Part shown: positions 6,088 through 11,747 of the stretch, piece after piece
Layout: each line of letters begins with the position of its first letter
Numbering within the stretch: the stretch's first letter is position 1
Assembly (NCBI RefSeq): GCF_900766215.1
Contig: NZ_CAAFUQ010000102.1
Location: 1 to 21,175 of the forward strand
DNA length: 21,175 nucleotides
From: an uncultured Finegoldia sp.
GTDB lineage: Bacteria; Bacillota; Clostridia; Tissierellales; Peptoniphilaceae
Reading direction: 5' to 3'
Notes under the pieces: model-generated
Told to the model about the DNA's origin: nothing
What the model saw: only the letters and a program-made list of their open reading frames with translations
The model's database searches: none
Made by a program: the position numbers and the translations under genes

Positions 6088-7176
6088 ATGATTTATTTGG
6101 ATTATGCGGCGACATCTTTGAAAAGGGTGGAGCTTATTGAATATATTATGAATAATATGATGGATTTTGATGCGAATGCTGATAGTATTCACAAAATGGG
6201 AAGACTTGCGAAGAAGACTTTGGAGAATTCCCGTCATGAGATTGCGAAGTCTTTGAATACTACAGATGATAGGATTGTGTTCACAAGCGGTGCGAGCGAA
6301 TCCAACAATTATATTATCAATAATTTTTCTGATGAGAATTACGATATTATAACTTCTAAGATTGAACATCCATCTATTTTGAATCCACTAGATCACAACA
6401 AATCTAATGTAATTTTGATAGATGCACAACAAAACGGTGTGGTTGATTGCAATGAAATTATTCGAAATATCACACCTAATACAAAGCTAATTATTCTTCA
6501 ACATGTAAACAATGAAACGGGAGCTATCCAGCCTGTGAAAAAACTTGGAGAATATTTGAAGGATACGGAGATTTGGTATCATATCGATGCGACTCAATCG
6601 GTGGGTCATGTGGATGTCGATGTTGAGGATTTGCACTGCGATTCGTTGTCGTTTTCAGGACACAAACTAGGAGGACTCAACGGATTCGGGGTGTTGTATA
6701 TAAGGAAGGATTTGAATAATCTGATTTATGCAGGTGAGCAAGAAAATTACAGAAGAGGTGGCACTTCTTTTGTGATGGGGGCATTTACTTTGGAGAAATC
6801 TCTTTTAAAATCTGTCGGAGAACGTGAGTATATTGCAAATTTGAAGAAGATTTTCATTGAAAACATCAAATTTGATTACAATATTAATGGTAATGTGGAC
6901 AATTCTGCATCTCACATTTTGAACTTGTATATCCCGTTTGAGAAGAATGATTTCTTGTTGACTTATTTGGATATGCACGGAATTTGCGCGTCAGCAGGAT
7001 CTGCTTGTTCTGCAGGTAGCATCACGAATTCACATGTGATTGAAAATATGTACGACGGACAAAGGGCAGAGCATTCGGTGAGGTTTAGCTTTGGTTTTAA
7101 AAATACAGAAGAAGAAATATTGAAAGCGGTAAATGTGTTAAATGATTTGTACGAAAAGGGAAAATACAATGGATAA
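6088..7176 (+). CDS. cysteine desulfurase (IscS/NifS family), partner of MnmA
   Basis: The 362-residue fold-type I PLP enzyme begins YLDYAATS, the family's typical N-terminus. The PLP lysine is K193 in SFSGHKLGG, with VNNETGAIQP and HIDATQS as cofactor-contact motifs. The sulfur-carrying cysteine is C307 in SAGSACSAGS on the mobile loop. It takes sulfur from cysteine as an enzyme-bound persulfide. The gene overlaps mnmA by 8 bp, so its main product is probably sulfur for 2-thiouridine in tRNA, as in the Firmicute iscS-mnmA pairs, and not general Fe-S assembly. GAGAGG precedes the ATG, and a TATAAT at 6060-6065 may be its -10 although I see no good -35. At 362 residues it is shorter than E. 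coli IscS, as usual for this subgroup. Confidence 0.9.
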   Translation: MIYLDYAATSLKRVELIEYIMNNMMDFDANADSIHKMGRLAKKTLENSRHEIAKSLNTTDDRIVFTSGASESNNYIINNFSDENYDIITSKIEHPSILNPLDHNKSNVILIDAQQNGVVDCNEIIRNITPNTKLIILQHVNNETGAIQPVKKLGEYLKDTEIWYHIDATQSVGHVDVDVEDLHCDSLSFSGHKLGGLNGFGVLYIRKDLNNLIYAGEQENYRRGGTSFVMGAFTLEKSLLKSVGEREYIANLKKIFIENIKFDYNINGNVDNSASHILNLYIPFEKNDFLLTYLDMHGICASAGSACSAGSITNSHVIENMYDGQRAEHSVRFSFGFKNTEEEILKAVNVLNDLYEKGKYNG

Positions 7177-8269
7177 TTCGAAAATAAAAGTAGTAGTAGG
7201 AATAAGTGGAGGCGTGGATTCGTCAGTGGCGGCGCTTCTGTTGAAACAACAAGGCTATGATGTCGTGGGAATTTTCATGAAAAATTGGGACGAGACAGAT
7301 GATGATGGCGTCTGCACAGCAGAAGAAGATTACAAGGACGCAGTGGCTGTTGCGAATGAAATCGGCATAGATTATTATTCGATTAATTTTGAGAAGGAAT
7401 ACTACGATAGGGTGTTCACTTATTTCTTGGACGAATACAAAAAAGGCAGAACTCCCAATCCCGACATAATGTGCAACAAGGAAATCAAATTCAAAGCGTT
7501 CTTGGATTTTGCGATGAAACTTGGCGCAGATTATGTGGCAACGGGTCACTATGCGAGAATCGAACGATGTGATGACGGAGTGAAGCTACTTCGTGGACTT
7601 GATAATAACAAGGATCAGACGTATTTTCTAAGCCAACTTACGCAAGACCAAATCAAAAACGTAATGTTTCCAGTTGGAGAGCTTCAAAAAAAAGAAGTGC
7701 GTGAGATAGCGAAGAAATATAACTTGGCTACGGCTGACAAGAAAGATTCTACGGGAATTTGTTTCATCGGAGAGAGAAATTTCAATGAATTTTTGTCACA
7801 TTATTTACCAGCAAAACAAGGAAACATCGTAGATGTCGATGGAAATATAATGGGCAAACACAACGGACTTATGTATCACACAATCGGTCAACGAAGAGGG
7901 CTTGGAATTGGCGGAGACGGAGCAGCGTGGTTTGTGTGCGGGAAAAATTTGGAGACAAATGAACTAATCGTATGCCAAGGAGAAGACAACCCGCTTTTGT
8001 ACTCCAACAAATTATACGCCAGTCAATTTGAAACATCGCTAAATCATTTGGACAGAAACGAGTTCGATTGTACAGCGAAATTCAGATACAGACAAAAAGA
8101 CATCAAAGCTCACGTCAAATTCATAGATGACACGCATGTGGAAGTCACTTATGACGACACGAAAGCCGTAACACCAGGACAAGCAGCAGTGTTCTACGAC
8201 GGCGAAGTGTGCATAGGATCTGCGATAATAGACGAAGTGTACAATGGAGATAAAAAATTAATGGTGTAA
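7169..8269 (+). CDS. mnmA: tRNA-specific 2-thiouridylase MnmA
   Basis: The 366-residue enzyme adenylates and thiolates U34 in tRNA-Lys, tRNA-Glu and tRNA-Gln. The PP-loop is SGGVDSS near the N-terminus. The two catalytic cysteines are C102 in DIMCNKEIKF and C198 in STGICFIGERNF, and YHTIGQRRGLGIGG is the conserved central motif. All expected residues are present. The ATG at 7169 is chosen because AAAAGGG lies about 8 bp before it; the in-frame ATG at 7142 would add nine residues and has no ribosome site. It overlaps the desulfurase by 8 bp, implying coupled translation and handover of persulfide sulfur between the two products. A terminator follows. Confidence 0.95.
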   Translation: MDNSKIKVVVGISGGVDSSVAALLLKQQGYDVVGIFMKNWDETDDDGVCTAEEDYKDAVAVANEIGIDYYSINFEKEYYDRVFTYFLDEYKKGRTPNPDIMCNKEIKFKAFLDFAMKLGADYVATGHYARIERCDDGVKLLRGLDNNKDQTYFLSQLTQDQIKNVMFPVGELQKKEVREIAKKYNLATADKKDSTGICFIGERNFNEFLSHYLPAKQGNIVDVDGNIMGKHNGLMYHTIGQRRGLGIGGDGAAWFVCGKNLETNELIVCQGEDNPLLYSNKLYASQFETSLNHLDRNEFDCTAKFRYRQKDIKAHVKFIDDTHVEVTYDDTKAVTPGQAAVFYDGEVCIGSAIIDEVYNGDKKLMV

Positions 8270-8274
8270 AACAG

Positions 8275-8306
8275 TCCACTAGGTTGTAAAATCTGGTGGA
8301 TTTTTT
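8275..8306 (+). terminator. terminator after mnmA
   Basis: TCCACTAG (8275-8282) pairs with CTGGTGGA (8293-8300) through one G-U pair, with a 10-nt loop and six T (8301-8306). Confidence 0.8.
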
Positions 8307-8325
8307 GGTTGAAAATATTTAAAAT

Positions 8326-8347
8326 GTATGTTATTTGTATGTTGTTT
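8326..8347. promoter_or_regulatory. tandem 11-bp direct repeat upstream of the RelB-like gene, possible operator
   Basis: GTATGTTATTT (8326-8336) is followed directly by GTATGTTGTTT (8337-8347), a 10/11 match. The repeat lies just before a TAAAAT (8352-8357) that could be the -10. Ribbon-helix-helix antitoxins bind tandem or inverted short sites over their own promoter, so autoregulation is a reasonable guess. Confidence 0.4.
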
Positions 8348-8379
8348 GTGATAAAATAATGGTGAAAGGAGCTGGTATT

Positions 8380-8640
8380 ATGGCACAAACAAATATTAAT
8401 ATAAGAATGGATGAAAATCTAAAAAAGCAATTCGATTCATTTTGTTCAGAAGTCGGAATGAGCATGTCAACGGCTTTTAATATTTTCGCAAGAACAGTTG
8501 TAAGACAAAGAAAAATCCCTTTTGAAATATCTACAGAAAAAGATCCATTTTACAGCGCTGAAAACATTGAAAGATTAAAAAAATCCATAGAACAAATGGA
8601 GAAAACTGGCGGGACTATTCATGAGGTAAACAACAAGTAG
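8380..8640 (+). CDS. RelB/DinJ-family antitoxin without an adjacent toxin
   Basis: The 86-residue protein begins MAQTNINIRMDENLKKQFD, the ribbon-helix-helix start of RelB/DinJ antitoxins: a DNA-binding beta strand, then a helix through EVGMSMSTAFNIFARTVV. DPFYSAENIERL is the usual toxin-binding region. Length is normal for the family. The ATG at 8380 has AAAGGAG at 8364-8370; an in-frame TTG at 8335 would lie inside the putative operator and is rejected. In most genomes a RelE/YafQ/YoeB-type toxin gene follows within a few bases. Here the next 81 bp hold no such gene and the following frame is unrelated, so the antitoxin appears orphaned. It may still act as a repressor or neutralise a toxin encoded elsewhere. 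Confidence 0.85.
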   Translation: MAQTNINIRMDENLKKQFDSFCSEVGMSMSTAFNIFARTVVRQRKIPFEISTEKDPFYSAENIERLKKSIEQMEKTGGTIHEVNNK

Positions 8641-8721
8641 TCTCCAATTATTACAATATGTCAAATGGTGAATAAATTGACGATATTTGTGGTAAATATT
8701 GTATAAGAAGGAGAGTAGACT

Positions 8722-9144
8722 ATGCAAAAACAAGAAATAAAAGAAGCGATTGATGTGTGTGATGATTTGGTTATAAAACTTGAAGATGTACTTAACGATT
8801 TGAAATCGGCGAAAAACTGGGCTATGGCAGATTTTATATTCGGCGATGGCATGATTGGTTTTTTCAAGAGAAGCAAAATGGAAAAAGCACAAAGCAAACT
8901 TCACTTAATCGAAAATCTTTCACTTAGATTGCAAAAAGAATTGTCGGACATTAACGTGGAGTTGGAAGACTTCGGTGATTTGTATTCAATGAGAGATTTT
9001 ATGCTTGACATTGTGTTCGATAACCCATTTACCGATTGGAGAATCAGAAAAGAAATTAATCAAGTGTACGATTCAACGTATGAATATTTGGAAAATATCC
9101 AAATGTTGAGAGATAATTTGACAAAAGAGTACAACAAATTGTAA
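8722..9144 (+). CDS. uncharacterised helical cytoplasmic protein
   Basis: The 140-residue, charged and mostly helical protein has no signal peptide and no membrane segment. Residues about 30-55 read KSAKNWAMADFIFGDGMIGFFKRSKMEKA. This resembles, from memory, a segment of the type ENWGxxDxxGGGxxxxxxKxxxxxxA found in an uncharacterised Firmicute family of helical proteins. The flanking heptad-like stretches (LVIKLEDVLNDL; LHLIENLSLRLQKELSDI) suggest a helical hairpin or coiled coil. AAGGAGAG lies 8 bp before the ATG. It follows the RelB-like gene by 81 bp and does not look like a RelE toxin. No function can be assigned. Confidence 0.6.
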   Translation: MQKQEIKEAIDVCDDLVIKLEDVLNDLKSAKNWAMADFIFGDGMIGFFKRSKMEKAQSKLHLIENLSLRLQKELSDINVELEDFGDLYSMRDFMLDIVFDNPFTDWRIRKEINQVYDSTYEYLENIQMLRDNLTKEYNKL

Positions 9145-9219
9145 AACAAGAAATGTATGATAACGATGTACATCGGTCTATGATTGATTGTTACAAAATG
9201 TCGAAGAATGGTTTTATTG

Positions 9220-9249
9220 TTGATTTTTCAAAAAAAAAAAAGATATAAT
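9220..9249 (+). promoter_or_regulatory. promoter with a 12-A tract in its spacer, candidate phase-variable
   Basis: TTGATT (9220-9225) is separated by 18 bp from TATAAT (9244-9249). The spacer contains an unbroken A12 run (9230-9241). Loss of one A gives the optimal 17-bp spacing. A second A12 run (9297-9308) touches the ribosome site of the gene it serves. Between them, a 9-bp stem with one bulge surrounds ACGATA/TATCGT (9253-9275). Confidence 0.6.
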
Positions 9250-9319
9250 TAAGTTAACGATAAAGCTATCGTAACGGTTAATAAAAAGGTTTTCACAAAA
9301 AAAAAAAAGGAGGAGTATC

Positions 9320-9676
9320 ATGAAAAATGATAAAAAATTTACAATTGTGGCAATACTTTTTGCAATATCACTTGTGTGCAATGCGTATTTTCTAACTAAC
9401 ATGACAAAGGCTGACGATGCTGACACTCATAGAATAATTGAAAGATACGTTAAGGAAAATCCGGAAAAAGAAGACGATACTTTAATTAAAGCTACATTAG
9501 AAAAGTTTGCCAAGGACGAAAAACATTTGGTATTGACTCAAGATGGCAAAGACGTAACCAAAGAACACGAAGATAAGCTGCTGGAATTCAACAAAAACCA
9601 AGACTACAAGGGCGCCAAAGAATACGTCCTCAATGAAAACATATCAATCGGTTATTCAGATGACAATGTAAAATAG
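9320..9676 (+). CDS. small membrane-anchored extracytoplasmic protein of unknown function
   Basis: The 118-residue protein has a short basic start (MKNDKK) and a hydrophobic helix at about 7-27 (FTIVAILFAISLVCNAYFL). A highly charged, helix-rich domain follows, with DTHRIIERYVKENPEKEDD and DEKHLVLTQDGKDVTKEHEDKLLEF. There is no lipobox and no sorting signal, so the N-terminal helix is probably an anchor or an uncleaved signal. An AAGGAGGAG ribosome site, immediately after a 12-A tract, precedes the ATG. I do not recognise the family. The last bases of the gene, including the stop, recur at 10165-10180, suggesting that DNA was inserted just after this gene. Confidence 0.6.
   Translation: MKNDKKFTIVAILFAISLVCNAYFLTNMTKADDADTHRIIERYVKENPEKEDDTLIKATLEKFAKDEKHLVLTQDGKDVTKEHEDKLLEFNKNQDYKGAKEYVLNENISIGYSDDNVK
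9660..9675 (+). repeat. 16-bp direct repeat, left copy (end of the gene at 9320)
   Basis: ATGACAATGTAAAATA occurs here, covering the stop region of the upstream gene, and again at 10165-10180, 505 bp away. GGTTATT lies just upstream in both places (9650 and 10150). Confidence 0.7.
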
Positions 9677-9724
9677 AAAATTAGTAGCAAAGTATATTCA
9701 TTAATATATTGATTAAAATCTACT

Positions 9725-10176
9725 ATGAAAACAAGAAAAATAATTTTAATGTTAATACTTGCTTTTATTGCGGTAGTGTTATGTATAGTATATGTTGCAA
9801 AATCTAATAAGAATATTAGTGATTTATCAGAAATTAACTCGTCAATTGAAACTTATAAAGTAAGATTTGAAAGCGATAGGGGTTTTGGAAATGATAGGTT
9901 TGACATCTATTTTTTTTCATTGAAGAGTCGGGATAATCTCAAAGATTTTAAGCAAAAGAATGACGAACTAGATCAGATTTTTGATAATAATTTTGAGACT
10001 ATGATGGTATCTGAACAAGAAAAAACAATAAAATACAAGAATTAAAAGCAGATATTGAGAAATTAAAAAATTCAAAGCATATACTTTATAAGTATATTGA
10101 AAAAGATGGAACAAAAAAATTATATTTGTATGATAAAAATACCAATAAAGGTTATTGTATGATAATGACAATGTAA
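9725..10176 (+). pseudogene. small membrane-anchored protein broken by a frameshift at an A-run
   Basis: The first frame (9725-10045, 106 residues) starts MKTRKIILMLILAFIAVVLCIVYV, a signal anchor, and continues into a charged domain. It stops soon after an A6 run at 10020-10025. The frame one base back carries on smoothly as NKIQELKADIEKLKNSKHI, then LYKYIEKDGTKKLYLYDKN and GYCMIMTM, ending at 10176. One extra A at the run would join them into a protein of about 150 residues. It is either a recent frameshift mutation, a sequencing indel, or a site of slippage during transcription. The charged domain ending in a KKLYLYD...GYC stretch is reminiscent of toxin-immunity proteins, but I cannot name a family. 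No clear ribosome site precedes the ATG, which agrees with decay. Confidence 0.55.
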
Positions 10177-10180
10177 AATA
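10165..10180 (+). repeat. 16-bp direct repeat, right copy
   Basis: Exact second copy of ATGACAATGTAAAATA (first at 9660-9675). It is followed by the strong terminator at 10188, which could originally have belonged to the gene at 9320. Confidence 0.7.
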
Positions 10181-10187
10181 ACAAGCA

Positions 10188-10213
10188 AAAATAGCAGCCA
10201 CGGCTGCTATTTT
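10188..10213. terminator. bidirectional terminator hairpin
   Basis: AAAATAGCAGCC (10188-10199) pairs perfectly with GGCTGCTATTTT (10202-10213), with A-runs and T-runs on both sides. Its right arm and flank are repeated next to the isochorismatase stop at 11053, so it probably once served as the shared terminator of two convergent genes. Confidence 0.8.
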
Positions 10214-10230
10214 ACTTTACGACTACTTGT
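10196..10230 (+). repeat. 35-bp imperfect direct repeat, left copy: relic of the isochorismatase 3' end
   Basis: It matches 11046-11080 at 31 of 35 bases, including 18 identical bases in a row (GCTGCTATTTTACTTTAC). On the minus strand both copies encode Q-V-V-V-K-stop, with differences only at synonymous valine codons (GTA GTC GTA here, GTC GTA GTA there). This copy has no isochorismatase sequence beyond those codons. Confidence 0.75.
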
Positions 10231-10231
10231 C

Positions 10232-10486
10232 TGGCTTGAAAAAGGAAACATAACAAAGGGGCTCGAACATATATTAATAAGACATGAAGAAGATTTAAAA
10301 AGGAAATTTGGATTAAGAAAAGAAGATATTCCAAGTTTTGTTAAAGATGTGTTTACAAATGGTACTGAGCTAAGTGGTAAATTAAAAAATGGTGGGTATC
10401 AAAAAGAATATCTTTATAAAGGCAAGCATATTATTATTTCAGGAGTGGGAACTAATGGATTTATTGTTTCAATATATCTAAAATAA
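10232..10486 (+). pseudogene. C-terminal stump of a polymorphic/contact-dependent toxin nuclease domain
   Basis: The frame runs 84 codons from the edge of the left 35-bp repeat to the stop at 10484-10486, with no start codon or ribosome site. It reads WLEKGNITKGLEHILIRHEEDL, then GLRKEDIPSFVKDVF, then YLYKGKHIIISG and VGTNGFIVSIYLK. A GLEHIxxRH helix, DIPSFV and a terminal GxNGFIVSxYxx strand are, from memory, typical of C-terminal toxin nuclease modules of the BECR-like type on large secreted proteins. The histidine pair in HILIRH would be catalytic. The upstream delivery region is absent. A probable immunity gene starts 14 bp downstream, the standard toxin-immunity order. The exact nuclease family is uncertain. 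Confidence 0.55.
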
Positions 10487-10500
10487 AATGGAGGTCATCA

Positions 10501-10839
10501 ATGAATAAAAAAAATATAAGAATTATGTTTGATATATGGGCTGGTCCTATATGGGGTTGTTACTATGACGAAGATAAAAAAGAGTATGATTATTATATTA
10601 AATCAATCTCTAATGACAAAGAATTGATGAAATTACATCAAGAATTACAAGATTTATATTCTTCATATTACCATTTTGATTATAAAGGAGAAGCTTGTTA
10701 TTTTGATAAGGAACAAGAAAAAAAAGATAAATATAAAATGCTTGATTTATTAGAAAAGCTTAGAAAAAGACTTGATGAATTAGACGACGGCACTTTTGTA
10801 ATCGAAGATAGAGAAACTGAAAGAGTTAAAAATTTATAA
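10501..10839 (+). CDS. probable immunity protein for the adjacent toxin stump
   Basis: The 112-residue soluble protein starts MNKKNIRIMFDIWAGPIWGCYYDED. Features are a tryptophan-rich first strand, an acidic middle (SISNDKELMKLHQELQDLYSSYYHFD), KGEACYFD, a long helix, and the end LDDGTFVIEDRETERV. Small, acidic, tryptophan-rich proteins directly after a toxin C-terminus are normally immunity proteins, and the DLYSSYYxFDxxGEACxF segment resembles a family I associate with such loci. Its ribosome site is TGGAGG, 8 bp before the ATG. The next short frame starts in its stop codon (TAATG). With only a toxin stump left, it may be kept to protect against toxins of sister strains. The role is inferred from position and general character. 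Confidence 0.6.
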   Translation: MNKKNIRIMFDIWAGPIWGCYYDEDKKEYDYYIKSISNDKELMKLHQELQDLYSSYYHFDYKGEACYFDKEQEKKDKYKMLDLLEKLRKRLDELDDGTFVIEDRETERVKNL

Positions 10840-10934
10840 TGAATATACTATATAAAGTCAAAACTTTAGTTGAAAAAGATGGATATACCATAGATGTGGT
10901 AACTTATGAAACAAAGGAACTCGAATTATTTTAA
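10839..10934 (+). CDS. 31-codon frame coupled to the immunity gene, possible gene remnant
   Basis: The ATG shares one base with the upstream stop (TAATG), a common signal of translational coupling. The frame encodes 31 residues (MNILYKVKTLVEKDGYTIDV, then VTYETKELELF) and is followed by a strong terminator. It has strand-helix character but no recognisable domain. It may be a tiny protein or the start of a deleted gene. Confidence 0.3.
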   Translation: MNILYKVKTLVEKDGYTIDVVTYETKELELF

Positions 10935-10956
10935 CACATTTGTTGTTTTTGAATTT

Positions 10957-10990
10957 AAAAGGCTGTGAGCATTTAAGCTCACAGCCTTTT
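10957..10990. terminator. strong bidirectional terminator closing the toxin-immunity cassette
   Basis: A perfect 14-bp stem (10957-10970 with 10977-10990), AAAAGGCTGTGAGC and its complement, has a 6-nt loop and A/T ends on both sides. Confidence 0.85.
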
Positions 10991-11045
10991 ATCTTACTAC
11001 ATAAGGACTTTCTAAATCAGTTTTTCTAAAATCCATAATCCTATA

Positions 11046-11080
11046 AGCCAACGCTGCTATTTTACTTTACTACGACTTGT
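11046..11080 (+). repeat. 35-bp imperfect direct repeat, right copy: living isochorismatase 3' end
   Basis: Partner of 10196-10230, exactly 850 bp apart. This copy is the true end of the hydrolase gene and keeps only part of the terminator arm (AATAGCAGC on the minus strand) that is complete at the left copy. Confidence 0.75.
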
Positions 11081-11583
11081 ACTCCTTTGAGTATGTCGAA
11101 TGTTTCTTTGTTTAGTTTTTCATCGAAGCTATCAGTCAAGTTTTTGTCGACTATTACTGTTGCTTCTGGGTTGAATGTTTTGGCGAGTATTGCGTTGGAA
11201 AGTACGCAAATGTTGGATACGAGTCCGCACAATTCTATTTCTGAGAATTGATGTTCTTTTAAGTAATCACAAAGTTCAATGCTACCAAATGTTGGTTTTT
11301 CGATTAATATATCTTCTTTTTCTACTAATTCAGCTACTTTTCCGTACAATTTGTGTCCGTTAGTTCCTTTGATGCAGTGTTCTACTGGAAGAAATTTGCC
11401 TTCTTGTGTGTTCAAATAATTTTCTTCGTGAGTATCAAATGTGAATATGATTTGTTCATTGTCTTCTCTTGCTTTTTTGATTCTGTCACAGATTCCATCT
11501 TCGAGTTTGTTTGCGTCGTCGAATCCTAAAGCTCCATCCACGAAATCATTTTGAAAATCTACTACGATTAAAAGTTTGTTCAT
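11062..11583 (-). CDS. isochorismatase-family cysteine hydrolase (nicotinamidase-like)
   Basis: The 173-residue alpha/beta hydrolase has the family's catalytic triad. The aspartate is in VVDFQNDFVDG near residue 9, the lysine is in LIEKPTFGS, and the cysteine is in CGLVSNICVLSNA. CIKGTNGHKL and FTFDTHEENY are also typical and place it near nicotinamidase (PncA)-like members, which deamidate nicotinamide for NAD salvage. The substrate cannot be fixed from sequence because the family includes ureido- and maleamate hydrolases. ATG at 11583 is the start, since AAAGGAG lies 8 bp upstream; a GTG at 11592 would overlap that ribosome site. Its last codons and terminator are duplicated 850 bp away, marking an insertion next to it. 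Confidence 0.85.
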   Translation of the reverse strand: MNKLLIVVDFQNDFVDGALGFDDANKLEDGICDRIKKAREDNEQIIFTFDTHEENYLNTQEGKFLPVEHCIKGTNGHKLYGKVAELVEKEDILIEKPTFGSIELCDYLKEHQFSEIELCGLVSNICVLSNAILAKTFNPEATVIVDKNLTDSFDEKLNKETFDILKGVQVVVK

Positions 11584-11662
11584 ATATGTCACTCCTTTAA
11601 GTTATTATATCTCAAATACAAAATTTTTTACAATAAGTGTTTAAATTATCAAAAGATTGGTA

Positions 11663-11733
11663 TATAATCATAAAGGTTAGGAAAATAAAATTAAACAATC
11701 AATCGGCAGAAAAATAATGTTTGGTTGATTTTT
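11663..11733 (+). promoter_or_regulatory. probable -10 and hairpin leader of the pyrophosphatase gene
   Basis: TATAAT at 11663-11668 has only a weak -35 (TTTAAA, 11640-11645, 17-bp spacer). Downstream, AATCAATC (11697-11704) can pair with GGTTGATT (11723-11730) across an 18-nt loop. It is followed by T to 11733, just before the ribosome site. This may be a weak attenuator. Confidence 0.3.
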
Positions 11734-11747
11734 ATGAAGGAGAAAAT

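Noticed and set aside
9164..9175. Palindrome CGATGTACATCG in the gap after the helical protein gene
   Set aside because: It is perfect but only 12 bp, far from any promoter I can place, and without a T-run. Not enough to call an operator or terminator.
10015..10030. Programmed -1 ribosomal frameshift site
   Set aside because: The A-run is not in the X-XXY-YYZ phase of the zero frame and there is no obvious stimulatory structure just after it. Mutation or transcript slippage fits better.
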